Shown here: positions 33,591 to 44,870 of the stretch, piece after piece | Layout: the number at the start of each line of letters is the position of its first letter | Position numbering within the stretch: the stretch's first letter is position 1 | Source: Ailanthus altissimus | Lineage: Eukaryota > Streptophyta > Magnoliopsida > Sapindales > Simaroubaceae | DNA length: 64,000 nt | Direction of reading: 5' to 3' | NCBI GenBank assembly: GCA_946807835.1 | Contig: OX327699.1 | Span: forward strand, 8,177,001 to 8,241,000 | The notes under the pieces: generated by a model | What the model was told of the DNA's origin: nothing | Seen by the model: only the letters and a program-made list of their open reading frames with translations | Database searches by the model: none | Translations under genes and position numbers: made by a program

Positions 33591-34256
33591 AAGGGATGAG
33601 AGGTGAACAGTCTATGACATTAATATTATTAAGATTTTTCTCTTAGTTCTTCAAAAAAATTTTTAAAACTTATTAAGATTTCATCTTGTAGTCTTTATCT
33701 TTGACTTACCACTCACAATTTTTCTCATTTATCTTAAGGGTGGCATGTACTCTTTTTTTTATACTTTTAGTTCTTATCTCTATATAGATAATGGGTTAAG
33801 GTCTTTATTTTAGTTTGTTTGTAAATTTGAATTAGAACGATCATTGGCCAAGGAACTTCATTTAATGTCGGGTCTTACTTTTTTTTATAAGGTTGATGCG
33901 ATATTTCTATATCATAAAATTAAGTGCAAGTATACACTATCGTATGCAAGTAATAAAGAGACTAAATAAGTCGGATATCGAACCCACAAGAATAATTTCT
34001 TCTTTTTAACTAATTACTAAAATTATATCTTCCTACTAATTATTTAGAAAAAAAATCTAAGAATAAATGTAGAAAATATAAAAGTAAAAACACAATGCAA
34101 AAAGATTTAAGTGATAGCAATATAGAGAAACCTTAGGATTAATACTATCTCTCAATATGCTTTCTAATGATTAATCTTCTAATATTTAACTCCATTCGTC
34201 TTTGTTATTGATCAAGACACTAATGTATTCACAAGCCTCTTCCAAGGTTATGCAAG

Positions 34257-35146
34257 TGATGCAAACGACATTGCACAGCCTATACGCATACAAGACAAAG
34301 AATTCGCACGTGGGCTTGGAAGGGCTCAAGTCCATCAATCACATGATACATTAAGTTTGCCAAATGGGCCAATCACAAGACTTAGAGCCAAGCAATTTAA
34401 AGAAGCATTAAATGGGCTGATTCAACAAGTTTGTGGGAGGGCAAACACATGGAGGCCTAGCATAAGCCCAAATACATTTCAAATCAATCCAAATCAGATT
34501 CAAGGAAACCTAATCACTTTGATTAAGGCAGAATTTCTGGAAAGTTGAATATTCAAGGAAACATAATTCCTTTGATTTAGGCATGTTTTCTGGAAATTTG
34601 AATATTCAAGGAAACATAATTCCTTTGATTTAGGCATGTTTTCTGGAAAATTTGAATATTCAAGGAAACCATGTTTTCTGGAAATTTGAATATTCAAGGA
34701 ATCCTAATCCCTTTGATTTAGGCATGTTTTCTGGAAATTTGATTAAGTTTGAATTTTGTTTTTATATTAGTTGTAAGTTTGAATTTGTATTTGAAAGTTG
34801 TAACTTGACATCTCTTATGGTCTCTATAAATACCATGGAGATTGAGAGTGGGAGAATAGATTTCAGACAATAATATTTGAGAGTTTTTGTGTTCTTCTTT
34901 CATTCTTGAAAGGACTTGAACTTATCAAGCTTGTTCTTGTGGCGTTCAAACAACCGGACTTATCACCTAGATTCTTGAAGTGTCCTTGGGGTTTCTTGGT
35001 GTGGCCTCCTATATCCATCCATAGTCTTGGTTCTTGGTTTGCTAACTCAAGGGTTAAGACTCGTCAAACCTGCGTCTTAAAGATCTCGAGTTCAATTCCA
35101 TATTGTGGTGCTAGGTTTTGTCACATTGTTGGCAAGGTTCATATCA
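34257..35146 (+). mobile_element. Solo LTR (plus) with TSD GCAAG
   Basis: 890 bp, TGATGCAAACGAC...GGTTCATATCA, flanked by perfect GCAAG at 34252-34256 and 35147-35151. TATA box CTCTATAAATACC at about 34821-34833 followed by the GAGAGTTTTTGTG region, so it is a distant member of the TGATG...CATCA gypsy family. The open frame at 34906-35196 is inside its U5 part and is not a gene. It lies within the minus solo LTR. Confidence 0.92.
34543..34740 (+). repeat. 53-bp minisatellite inside solo LTR
   Basis: About four units, each starting GAATATTCAAGGAAAC and carrying CCTTTGATTTAGGCATG then TTTTCTGGAAA. The third unit is shortened to about 34 bp. Located in the U3 part of the LTR upstream of the TATA box, where such repeats can act as enhancer copies; the function here is unknown. 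Confidence 0.85.
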
Positions 35147-36248
35147 GCAAGTATACCTTAATTTACCAAATACCTATATTCCTATGGTATTTGTAATAAA
35201 TTAAGATTCATTAAGATTAGGTCTTATTGATCATATATGCCAATTAGGTATATTCTTATTCTAAATTGAAATTTGCATATGCAACATTGAATGTTACTCT
35301 ACAATCATGCATTAAATTACCTAGGTCTAAATATTATGATTCATCTTCTGAGTTTATCAATAATATTACCAACTCATTCACCATATATTGGTCAGATATA
35401 TTGAAGCATTAAGATCAAATAATTTGAATATCAAAGAACTAAGTTTATTAAATATTCAAAAGATATGGCAATTAAGCACACATATTGAGTTCAAGTATTA
35501 ACCCTAAAAAATAAGTTTAGCTCATGGCTACAAGAGAACAACAGTAATAATAATAATAAATCATGATACAATCAATAGCAAAACCGATATAAACGTCGAA
35601 TTGCTCTTAATTACACTGCCTAAGATCTCTTGATGCCGAAGAACGCCTTGAATCTCTTTCTAAAGTTGCTTCAATTAAACTCCTATTACTTTCCAAGACT
35701 CGTGCTCTGTATTATTGGTGTTCTTGAATTGTTCTTGGTTGCTCTTGGAGTGTCTTGAGTTATTCTTGACGTATGGGAACGAGTGGCTTTTTATAGAGAT
35801 TGATATGAGCTTGAAAATCTCAATTCTCATCGGACTAGGACTCACGCTACAACTGGGGCGCTATGTAGTTGTCGCTGGGGCGGCACGTGAAAACGACTTC
35901 ACTGCTAGAGCGGTGGGATGATGGCGCTGGGGCACTGAGGCACTAAAAGCAATTTAACCAGGTCGTTTTTCTTCTTTCAATCACTATTCCAACGCTGGGG
36001 CTATAATCCCTATGGCGCTGGGGCAATGGACACATACTTTGAAAATTTTACATTTTAGTGCCTGTTTTCGCTCCTTTTGCATTCTTTCTTTAAATTTCGT
36101 TCAAGTCCCTATAAATAACAATAAAGTATATAAATAGCCATCTATTATCATAAAATAATAAAATATAAAAATATGAGAAAATATATGATAATTTTGTCCT
36201 TATCAGAGGTTCACATCATAAGCGATGTAAACCTATTATCACCGTCCT

Positions 36249-37250
36249 TTGCCTGTTAATATGCAGTTTGAAGACAAATATGTGTATGATGGCGCATCAT
36301 TCAGTGGTTCAACCATTGTCGAATGGAGCATCGATGGGCTATTTGAATATCAGATTTTAATAGTTCTTAAACTAATGATGATCTTTGCAACGGCTTCCAA
36401 ACTCAAAGGTAACACTGACAATCAAGCTGCGATTATGATAACTAATGGATTTGTCGATTAATTGCAAGGATGGTGGGACACAGCTCTTACGCCGAATGCT
36501 CAGGAAGAAATTCTTTCTACGGTTAGAACTAATTATGTTGCTAGTCAAGATTATGCAACAACAGATGCTACAGATGAAATGTTGAACACCAAGGAAGATG
36601 CAATTAACACTTTGATCTATTCAATAATTAAAATTTTTATTGGAGATAAAAATCTGCATCTTGGTATATCATCTATTAAATAATTTGAAATGTCAAACAA
36701 TGTCGCAGTTCAAATGTTATAAGGATGTTTTCTTCTCAAAAGTATTCACCAGAGAAGATGCAAAGACCGAGAATTGGAAAGAGAGATTTATTGATGGCAT
36801 TCCAAAGCTAATAGCTGAAAATTAAAAATGAAGCTGCGAGAAAGACACGAGGGAATGATACCATGTAGTCAATACATTTGTGGTGAATTGGCCTAGGTGT
36901 TAAGATAGGTTTGGAGATATGCAACTGGAATAAAATCCAGAAGCAATTGCAGCTAGAAAAGGCAACAAAATCCAGATCTATGGGAGAACGCACAATATGG
37001 TTATTCGCAACAACAAATTGAACACAGAAAGAAATACAAATATAATAGATTTGTTCCAAAACCCCGATATACAGAAAGAGGTATTTCAAAAAGAGAAAAA
37101 AGGCTAATAGGCCTTTCCAGACAGGTAATAAATCCTACTAGTTCGCTAAGCCCAAATTCAAGTCTAAAAGAAAACCCACTGCTACAAGTGTGGAAAGTAG
37201 GGCACTATTCTAACTGTAGAGAAAATCTTTATGATCCAAGATGAAGGGCT
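36249..37250 (+). pseudogene. Pararetrovirus coat-protein region
   Basis: Open pieces at 36249-36461, 36462-36683 and 36640-36825 in changing frames, then a lysine-rich stretch and a CCHC knuckle (CYKCGK, stop, GHYSNC) near 37170-37215. In caulimovirids this domain forms the capsid and its zinc finger binds nucleic acid. One stop lies inside the zinc finger itself. Several frameshifts separate the pieces. The assignment rests on the NWKERFIDGIPKL stretch (about 36773) and on its position upstream of the RT. Confidence 0.7.
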
Positions 37251-37264
37251 AAAAAAAGAGCTTA

Positions 37265-37805
37265 ATGATGGCTCTTATAGAAGAAACTGATTTGGAATTG
37301 GAACAATGTTCCTTGGAAGCAGAATCAGAAATCGAGAGTCAATATAGTGATTCTGAAATTTTGGAGCATCGCTCATGTGAGGATGAAGAAGTCTGCATGT
37401 GCGCTATCTCAGCTGTGCAAGACTACCCGTCGATAAATCTCCTAACTAAAGATGAAAATTTCATCCCGGATACTATCGACAGAATAGAAAACCTAGACAA
37501 AAGGAGAAGTGCATTGAAAAAATTTATTGAGATAGTAAATGAGAAGAAGCAGAAAGCAAACACCAAAGGTTGTTGCAGCCTCCTCAACAGCCACATAATT
37601 CAAAGAAGAGGTAAACGGGGTGCCAAAGGGGCTACTTTTAGAACCTAATGTCTATGAACTAAAAAATAAGGTGAATTCCATAAAGAATGAGCTTAATGCG
37701 TTTAAGAAAGAAATTGCAACCATCAAGACTAAGATAAATAATTCAGAAGAATTTCCTAATGTGGAAATAGAAGAAATTGACCAACCCCAGTCTCGCAACA
37801 AATGA
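37265..37805 (+). pseudogene. Pararetrovirus linker region, acidic and coiled-coil-like
   Basis: Two overlapping open pieces (37265-37648 and 37620-37805, different frames). The first is acidic, rich in Glu/Asp with several Cys; the second has heptad-like Leu/Ile/Lys spacing suggesting a coiled coil. It lies between the coat zinc knuckle and the reverse transcriptase, where the protease would be expected, but no D-T/S-G motif was seen. Function unknown. Confidence 0.5.
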
Positions 37806-38459
37806 AGAGCTATTAAGGCAAATCCAAATGGGTGAAGTCACGAGGACATACAGAGTAATCAGCTCTCTTAAGCAAACATATAGAGCAATGACTCAAAGTG
37901 GTTTGCAAAGGTCACAATAAGAGTAGCTAAAGATTCAGAAGAATGTCCTAATACCCTCTAAGTACTTTTCAAAACCACCCAAGTGCTTAAAACGCAGATG
38001 GAAGTAAATAAATGGTGGATTACAAACTCTCCAAAGCCATGGTTTGTTCCTAGGAATTTGCCTCGAAAGTCCATTTATTTTAGTTAAAAATTTAGCCCAA
38101 TGACTTATTCTAGGATCACCATTTCTTAACATGCTCTATCCATTTGAGGTATCGGCTTTAGGAATAAAAGAAAATATTGAAGGACACAAAATCAAATTTG
38201 ATTTTGTTGAAGAACAGAAATGGCATGAGATAAATTGTCTTTGAGAAGGTTAGAAAACAAAGAAAGATTCCTGTTTCACTTACAAGAGGAAGTTCAACAA
38301 AGGGTTTTGTAAGAAAAGATTCAATTTGCTAATGTGCAGAAGAAGATTAGTGAATTCCAGAAAACCCTAGAGAAAGAAATTTGTGCTAATGTTTCTAATG
38401 CCTTCTGGAATAGAAACAAGTGGTTTCTCTTCCTTATAGGGAAGATTTCAACGAACGAT

Positions 38460-39720
38460 AAATTCAGACTAAGGCAAGGCCTATTCAAATGAATGATAGT
38501 CATTTAGAGTTATGTAAGAAAGAAATTCAAGAACTACTTAATAAGGGGTTGATTAGAAATCTCTACTCCCCTTATCCTGCCTTTTACGTCGAAAACGCCA
38601 CAGAATTGAAAGAGGTGCTCCTAGATTGGTGATTAATTACAAGCCTTTGAATGATGTATTAAAATGGATAAGTTATCCAATTCCTAACAAGAGAGATCTG
38701 GTAAGACGGCTGTATGCAGCCAAGGTCTTTTTGAAATTTGACATGAAGAGTGGATACTGGCAGATCCAAATAATGGAACAAGATCGATACAAGATTGCAT
38801 TCATGGTTCCTTTTGTGCATTATGAGTGGAATGTAATGCCATTGGACTCAAAAATGCAACCTCCAAAATTCCAACATATAACGAGCGAAATTTGGAACCC
38901 TTATAATGATTTCATGATCATTTACATTGATGATGTGTTGGTATTTTCAAAGGATATAGATCAACTTTGGAAGTATTGAAATCATATTTTTACTATTGTG
39001 AAAAAAGAGGGTCTGGTTGTCTCGGCCAAAAAAAAATAAAAATTTTCCAGACTAATATTAGATTTTTAGGCCATAATATTGGCAATGGAGTAATCGCTCC
39101 AATTGATAGGGCAATCGAATTTTCTAAAAAAACTCCCTGATGAAATTAGGGATAAAAAGAAATTGCAAAGGTTCTTGGGAAGTCTAAATTATATTTTAGA
39201 TTTTTTTCCAGGATTTTCCTTTAGATGCTAAACGTTTGTATGAAAGTTTAAGGAAAAGCCAAAAGAATAGTGTGAAGAGTGTACTAGGGCAATTAGAACA
39301 TTAAAAGCCAGAGTCAAGTCCCTACCATATCTAGGCCTTCCTTACCCTGATATACAAAAAATTGTTAAGACTGTTGCCTTTAATTTAGGGTACGGAGGAA
39401 TTTTGAAATAGACTATAGATGGCAAAGAGAAGCTAAATACGCTTCACTTCTGGACTCTAGAACCCAGCCTAGATAAACTATGTCATTGTTAAAAGTAAGT
39501 TCTTTCCATTATTCTATATGTTACTAAGTTTCAGGACGATCTTCTAAATAAGAAGTTCCTTCTAAGAGTAGATTGCAAAAGTGCTAAAGAGATTTTAACA
39601 AAGGCTGTTGAAAATCTTGCAGCCAAACAAATTTTTGCCAGATGGCAATCTTTATTAGCAATCTTCGAATTTTATATTGAGTTTATTAAATGTGAAGTAA
39701 TTCTCTTCTTGAATTTTTAA
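38460..39720 (+). pseudogene. Pararetrovirus reverse transcriptase / RNase H
   Basis: The RT palm is in the open piece 38626-38979: FDMKSGYWQI (first catalytic Asp, about 38738) and YIDD at 38923-38934 within IIYIDDVLVFS. Upstream (38460-38625) the RT N-terminus is in another frame; downstream the thumb and RNase H region (39000-39720) is broken by stops. In life the enzyme copies the pregenomic RNA into DNA in the cytoplasm. The YIDD box and lack of integrase downstream point to a caulimovirid rather than a gypsy element. Confidence 0.82.
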
Positions 39721-39830
39721 CTAGAGAGTTTTTGCAGGACTTTAAAGAGAACTGGAAAGCCACCACCGGAAAGAATTGAAGCAGCGGCAACATCTTTGGT
39801 ATATTGACCGGGGGAGGCATCATCTAATCG

Positions 39831-40155
39831 GATGACCAAAGAACAAGAATTCCCTTTCACTCATTCTATGGTCAAAGATGCTATAATTATTGAAGACCAC
39901 CACTCTAATCTGAGTCTGTAAAAAATTACTGACATCTACCTTAAGTTCCATTTTCCTTCTTCTGTCATTCCTAAAGACACAAGTACTATTTTTAAAGATC
40001 TCGGAGGAAACCGACTCAATTTAGGTGGTCAACAAACGAAAAAGGTCTGAATAACCTGCTCAAAATTCACTACTTTTAAGGTTATTTTACCTTCACATTG
40101 GGGTCATAATATTGACGAGCTCCTTGAACGTAAGGACAAGTATGTTAAGGTTAGT
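39831..40155 (+). pseudogene. Region after the pararetrovirus RT, possible second ORF (left part)
   Basis: An ATG at 39831 opens a short frame (MTKEQEFPFTH) that stops at 39920; related coding-like text continues in other frames to the insertion at 40156 and beyond it at 50935-51440. Some florendoviruses have an ORF of unknown function after the polyprotein (general knowledge); this could be its counterpart. No domain recognised. Confidence 0.4.
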
Positions 40156-40874
40156 AGATACGATATAATCCACACCAAAAAACTGAGCAAGTTGTGGATT
40201 AAGAAATACTCCAAGACCGTCTAAAAATAAATTTGTATAAAATCGCGACCCGTTGCTTATATTGAAGTAAGAATCTTAGTATAATAAAGATGTCACAATT
40301 AATTATGGAATGATTGATTGATAAGTTGAAGGAGAACGCCACAAAAATTGTTTCGATAAATTCAAAGAGTTTTGAAAAAATCAAAGAGAATTTTTTTAAT
40401 CAAATTGTTGAATACTTTCCTTTCATTTCTCATGTATTTATAATTAACACTTGAGATGTCAGCATTTATTACAACATTTAATGACAACTTAAAAATACTA
40501 ACTACCACTAACAATTAAGGCTTTTTATTTCAAACACACTATCAAACATTACAACCACTATCATAAATGCAATTGTAGGTTGAAGCTTCTCACTATATGG
40601 GTTGCTGTTAGCAACTTGAACTGCTTCTTAATTGCTTCTAAAAAATTTAATGGCCATTAATGAAATGTCCATCATGTCTCAAAACACTTGATGAGTCAAA
40701 TTTGAATAATCATCAATTTAAAGTTTTCTTAGGCCTCCATGAATTCACTTCAGCTCAAATGTTTTGAATCAATCCATTGAGAGTTTTCTTGAATCTTTTA
40801 GCTCGAGCCCTTGTAACCAAATGAACTGGAACTTAAATAGGATATGTATTCCATTTGTTAGCTGTAATCTTATA
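40156..40874 (-). repeat. 3' LTR (minus)
   Basis: Plus reading AGATACGATATAATCC...GTAATCTTATA. Matches 50232-50934 across its length with moderate divergence. The poly-purine tract lies next to it, plus-strand ATTCCCCTACTCTT at 40875-40888 (AAGAGTAGGGGAAT on the minus strand). Confidence 0.87.
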
Positions 40875-40879
40875 ATTCC

Positions 40880-42029
40880 CCTACTCTTAAAAATGATTTG
40901 TTCTAAAATCATCACATTCCATGTGAAAATCTCTCAATGAATTTTGCCCATCATGTTCAACTTATCTTGGCCTTTCAAATGCTTCAAGGACTCATGATCG
41001 GTGTGAATCATGAAATCCTTAGACCAAAGGTAGTGTTGTCATGTTTTCAATGCTCAAACTAACTTACACAATTCTTTATCATAAGTATGGTAGTTTAAGG
41101 CTGGCCCGATAAATTTCTTCTTGAAATATGCAATTGGTGTCCTTCCTTGCATAAGATCTATCCCTATACCATACCTAAAGTATCATATTGAATTTCAAAT
41201 GTTTTAGTAAAATCAGGCAAAGCAAGTAAATGAGCATGAGTTAATTTTTTCTTGAACAATTAGAAAGGCTTCTCTTGTTCGTCTTCCCATTTGAATCCAA
41301 TGTTCTTTTTATTGACTTCAGTAAGCGGTGCGGTAATGCTACTAAAGTCTTTCAGGAACCTGTTAGAAAAACTAGTGAGTCCATGAAAACTATGAACATG
41401 GCTTACACTTTAGGACTTGGCTATTCTTTAATCGCGCAGATTTTTTTATTTATCAACTATTATATTGTTGACTGCTCGACAATCAATGCATATTCTTTAC
41501 ATTCCATCCTTTTGAAGAACCAAAATCACTAGCATGGCACACGGACTCATACTTTCCCTTACATACCCTTTTTCCATCAATTCAATAACCTGTCTATGTA
41601 GCTACTTTGCTTCCTTGGAATTACTTCGATAGGCTGGTCAGTTTTGAATGGAAGCACCGAGCATGAAATCAATTTGATGTTCAATTTCTCGAATAGAAGG
41701 TAAACTAGGTGGAATCTCCTCGGGAAAAATATCATTAAACTCTTAACAAAGAGAAACAATTGAACTAGGCAAAGACGAGTCAAGTTTGTTAGTGTTTCAA
41801 TATGCCTCTTTGTACAAAAGTACAATCATTGACTGATTTAAAAATATTACTCTTTTTATTTCACTCATTTTTGCATAAAAGTTTGCTTTTCTCTCAATGG
41901 CCAAATCTTTTCTCTTATTCTCTCTCATTTTTTTTGCCTATTTTTTTTTCTCTTTCTAATTTTCACTTGTTTTCCTTTTCTCACTCTCTTTTTGTAACCT
42001 TACATGATCTTTTTGATCTGCTTTGGTGA
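40880..42029 (-). pseudogene. Gypsy RT/RNase H remnant (minus)
   Basis: Minus-strand reading from 42029: end of the protease-RT linker (EFNDIFPEEIPPSLPSIR, about 41740), FMLGASIQN, KGYVRESMSPCA (about 41570), then a deletion removing the RT active site; next the RT/RNase H junction (KNIGFKWEDEQE, about 41300-41270) and RNase H to [17 protein letters not shown] (about 41010-40960). The reading then reaches the poly-purine tract without integrase. Stops and shifts throughout. Confidence 0.75.
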
Positions 42030-42034
42030 CAAAG

Positions 42035-42741
42035 TGATGTGCATCATGAAGGTTCTAAATCAACTCAAGAAGGCGAGCTGAGCGTAAAGGAGATTTCAGA
42101 TGGTCCAATAATAAGGGCTAAGGCTAAACAGCTTCAAAGGGCCATAAGTAGTCAAATTGGAGCTATTGAAGCTTCTATGGGGTTAGAAGCTTGCGATCTG
42201 AATGGAAATGAGCTAAATGTGTTTATTTGTCTTTAATTAGAGATTGAGACGTGATTTAGAGATGTTTTGTGACGTTGGACTTAAAGAAGCAGCTAAGGGC
42301 TTTCTTTCCATGCTATTGGGCTTTATTTACTTCTTATGTTACTATTTTTATGTATTTGAGCCATTTTGAACTTGTTTTGTTTTGTTTTAAAATTGTTAAG
42401 TCATATTGGGCTTATTTTAGAATTTTAAAGTTTATTAGGTAATATTAGGGTTTTTCCTCATTTTCTAAGCCTATATAAGGCATGTTAAAGTCTTATAGAG
42501 GCAGTTGCCTCATTTTGGAATTGGATGCACGAAAATAGAACTTTTCTCTCTCAAAATTGTCTTCTCAAGTTTTTCAACTCTTGAAGATAGTTGCTGACTT
42601 ATCATTCTTTGATCACCAAGAGTGTGGCGTCAAAACCCTAAATTGATCCTTGTGGCGTCCATACGACTTATGAAGGTATCTATTTAGTTCTATCCCCCAT
42701 CAACTTTACCATTTAATTTTTTTATAAATCAAGGCACATCA
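42035..42741 (+). repeat. 5' LTR of the youngest gypsy
   Basis: TGATGTGCATCATGAAGG...CAAGGCACATCA. TATA box CTATATAAGG at 42471-42480. The terminal 12 bp TGATGTGCATCA is itself a perfect palindrome core (TGATG-TG-CATCA). Directly followed by the PBS. Confidence 0.93.
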
Positions 42742-42743
42742 TC

Positions 42744-42755
42744 TGGTATCAAAGC
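42744..42755 (+). other. Primer-binding site of the youngest gypsy
   Basis: TGGTATCAAAGC, one base from the tRNA-iMet complement TGGTATCAGAGC, 2 bp after the LTR end. Confidence 0.9.
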
Positions 42756-43097
42756 ATACGATTTCAGTGTGCAAACTGAAGTTTCAGCTATTGAAGGTGT
42801 CTTGCTATTTTTTGTGTTATATAATTTCGTAGGGTTATTATCAGGTTGGGTCTCTAATATTTGAGGTTAGTAGTTGAATTGCAACTCTGAAACATTAAAA
42901 TTAATTCTTAGTAGTTTGTGAACTGGAGATGAGTTGGCTGAATTAAATTGTTCCTGAACCTGGAAATTTTGAATTTGAGTAAATTGTTGCTATCTGATTT
43001 TATTTACTAAATTGGTGAAAAATTCAGTTTGAGAAGAGTGTTTTAGCTACCTGCTGTGTTGTTCATTGTTCATACTTGTTTGGAGTTTTTGTTAATA

Positions 43098-44160
43098 ATG
43101 GCTGACGATGATGCAAGTAGAGTACCAAAGGGACTGAGTTTCGAACAAGCTCAACTCATGGGCTTACAACGAGCTCATGATGAATTTCGAGGTGAGATTA
43201 CTGAAATTCATGGACAACTCGCTGCAATTATAGAAATGATGCAAAGAAATACTTTACAATCCCAACAAAGGTAGGTAGGGCGTAGGGTACCTTGAAATGA
43301 CCTAGGGGATGCTGGAGATGAGCCAAATAGGGATGATGAGGCTGAAGATAGGGGTAGGATAAGGAGGCAGCAAAATGACCCTATTAGTGGTATCAAACTT
43401 AATATACCACCATTTAAAGGTACTAGTTCTCCTGAGGAGTATCTTGAATGGGTTCAGAAGGTAGAAAGGGTGTTTGATTGGCATGAGTACTCTGAGGCAA
43501 AGAAGTGTAAGGTAGCAGCACTTGAGTTTACCGATTACGCACTTTTGTGGTGGGAAAACTTAAAAGCTCAGCGAAGAAGGGATGACAAAGAAGAAGTTAC
43601 AAGCTGGCCACTTATGAAAAGATTAATGAAGAAGAGATTTGTTCTGGATTACTATAAACAAGAATTATACATCAAACTCTAGACTTTGCGGCAAGGTTCC
43701 TTGAGTGTGGAGGAGTATGTGAAAGAATTTGAGCTGTTGCTGATTCGCTGTGATTTGAATGAACCTCAAGAGCAAACAATAGCTGGATTCCTTGATGGAT
43801 TGAAGAGGGGTATAGCTAATGTTGTTGAGTTACAGCCCTTCATATTTCTTGAGGATGTCATAAAGCTTGCAACTAAAGTAGAAAGACAGCAGAAAAGAGG
43901 GGGTATCCATATGAGGTCAACTACAACAAGTAATACAAAGGCTGTTTCTTCACCTTCTCGAACATGGAACACACCTAAACGTGATGAGAAAGTGGAGTTC
44001 AGTAAAGGAAGTGCTAGTTCAGGTTCATTGAAAAGAAAGGAGAAGGTATTTGAACCTCAATTTTCCAGGAGGTCGCGAGACATTAAGTGTTTCAAGTGCT
44101 TGGGAAATGGGCATATTGCTTCTAAATGTCCAAATAAGAGGTTGATGGTTTTACAAGGGA
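43098..44160 (+). pseudogene. Gag of the youngest gypsy
   Basis: ATG at 43098 (MADDDASRVPKGLSFEQAQ) after a 340-bp leader. A coiled-coil-like N-terminus is followed by the Gag domain: IPPFKGTSSPEEYLEWVQKV (about 43408), LEFTDYALLWWENLKAQRR, LRQGSLSVEEYVKEFELLL, GFLDGLKRGIANVVELQPF (to about 43845), then a zinc knuckle CFKCLGNGHIASKC (44089-44130). It packages the element RNA in the cytoplasm. Frame breaks: stops at 43272 and 43681 and between 43273 and 43380. The rest is well conserved and open as a long frame from 43686. Confidence 0.88.
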
Positions 44161-44870
44161 AGTATGGAGAGCTTGTAAGTGAAGATGAAGCTGAGATGGA
44201 AGAGGAATCTAAAGTCGAAGTGACTGAACAAGAAGAGAATCTTGAGCCAATGGAGGGAAATTTATTAGTTATTCAAAGGATTTTGAGTGCTGAAGTTGAT
44301 ATTGGTTTGGAACAGCGCGAAAACATCTTTCATACAAGATGTCAAATCCGAGATAAGGTTTGTGCCATGATCATTGATAATGGTAGTTGCACCAATGTTG
44401 CATCCATTACTTTAGTGGAGAAACTGGGATTAACTACTGTTCCACATCCAAAACCATACAAATTACATTGGCTTAATGACACGGGAGAGATTCAGGTTAC
44501 AAGACAGGTTCGGGTGCCATTCTCCATTAAAACCTTTCATGATGAGGTTTTATGTGATGTGGTTCCTATGATAGCTAGTCATGTGTTATTAGGATGTCCA
44601 TAGCAATTTAATAATGATGTGACTTATAATGGGCGAAGGAACACTTATTCATTTGTGTTGAATGGGAAGAGAGTGAATTTGATGCCGTTGAGTTCTCAAC
44701 AAGTTAGAGAAGATCAGTTGTGGAAACAAAGGAAGATGATGGAATCTGGTAAAGGGTTAATGTTAGCGAAAAAGGGAGATGTTGAGCAAGCACTAGTTTC
44801 TGTGAAGGTTGTTTTCATGACTTGGGCAAAGCCTTTATTGCAAGTGGAGGGTTTGGATTTACCAAGATAG
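44161..44870 (+). pseudogene. Protease region of the youngest gypsy
   Basis: An acidic linker (EDEAEMEEESKVEVTEQEE) leads to the aspartic protease with MIIDNGSCTNVA (44367-44402): the usual D-[ST]-G is read as DNGS, a variant of the DGGSCTN motif in this group. VLLGCP near 44585 marks the protease flap end, followed directly by a stop at 44601. The reading resumes at 44619 and runs to 44870 as the protease-RT linker. Cleaves Gag-Pol in the particle. Confidence 0.82.

Larger units (their letters stand above)
33894..36205 (-). mobile_element. Solo LTR (minus), about 1.4 kb, with nested solo LTR
   Basis: Read on the minus strand it begins TGATAAGGACAAAATTATC and ends GAAATATCGCATCA, with a TATA-like CTATAAAAAGCC near 35798-35787. 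Flanks AAGGT (33889-33893) and GAGGT (36206-36210) match at 4 of 5. The end nearest 33894 holds the phrase read on plus as AAGTGCAAGTATACACTATC, seen in LTR ends of plant non-chromovirus gypsy elements (Tat/Ogre-like; from memory, unverified). No internal region remains. It contains GC-rich GCGCTGGGGC motifs at 35853-36030. Confidence 0.78.
33605..36218 (+). repeat. Gypsy LTR fragment (plus), split by a solo LTR
   Basis: 33605-33893 matches the U5 half of the family LTR (ATTAATATTATTAAGATTTTTCTC, GGTGGCATGTACTC, GTCGGGTCTTACTTTT) and is finished after the insertion by TTCACATCA ending at 36218. The insertion is only 8 bp from the LTR end. The left half of this LTR is missing. Confidence 0.75.
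36219..40155 (+). mobile_element. Endogenous pararetrovirus (Caulimoviridae), left part
   Basis: Plus-strand coding remnants in caulimovirid order: coat-protein region with CCHC zinc knuckle, linker, reverse transcriptase with YIDD, RNase H region, then a further open region. No LTR, no integrase and no tRNA-Met PBS in front, unlike the neighbouring retrotransposons. Domain wording is closest, by eye, to petuvirus/florendovirus-like members integrated in many plant genomes. It is broken by many stops and frameshifts and by a 10.8-kb insertion at 40156, and resumes at 50935. Movement-protein and protease domains were not recognised. A dead genomic relic. Confidence 0.8.

Noticed and set aside
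34906..35196. 96-codon open frame that looks protein-like
   Set aside because: It lies in the U5 of a solo LTR and crosses its end and target duplication at 35146-35151, so it is not a gene.
43056..43097. Upstream ATG at 43056 as Gag start
   Set aside because: The 14 residues before MADDD are hydrophobic and unlike Gag; the ATG at 43098 gives the expected charged start.
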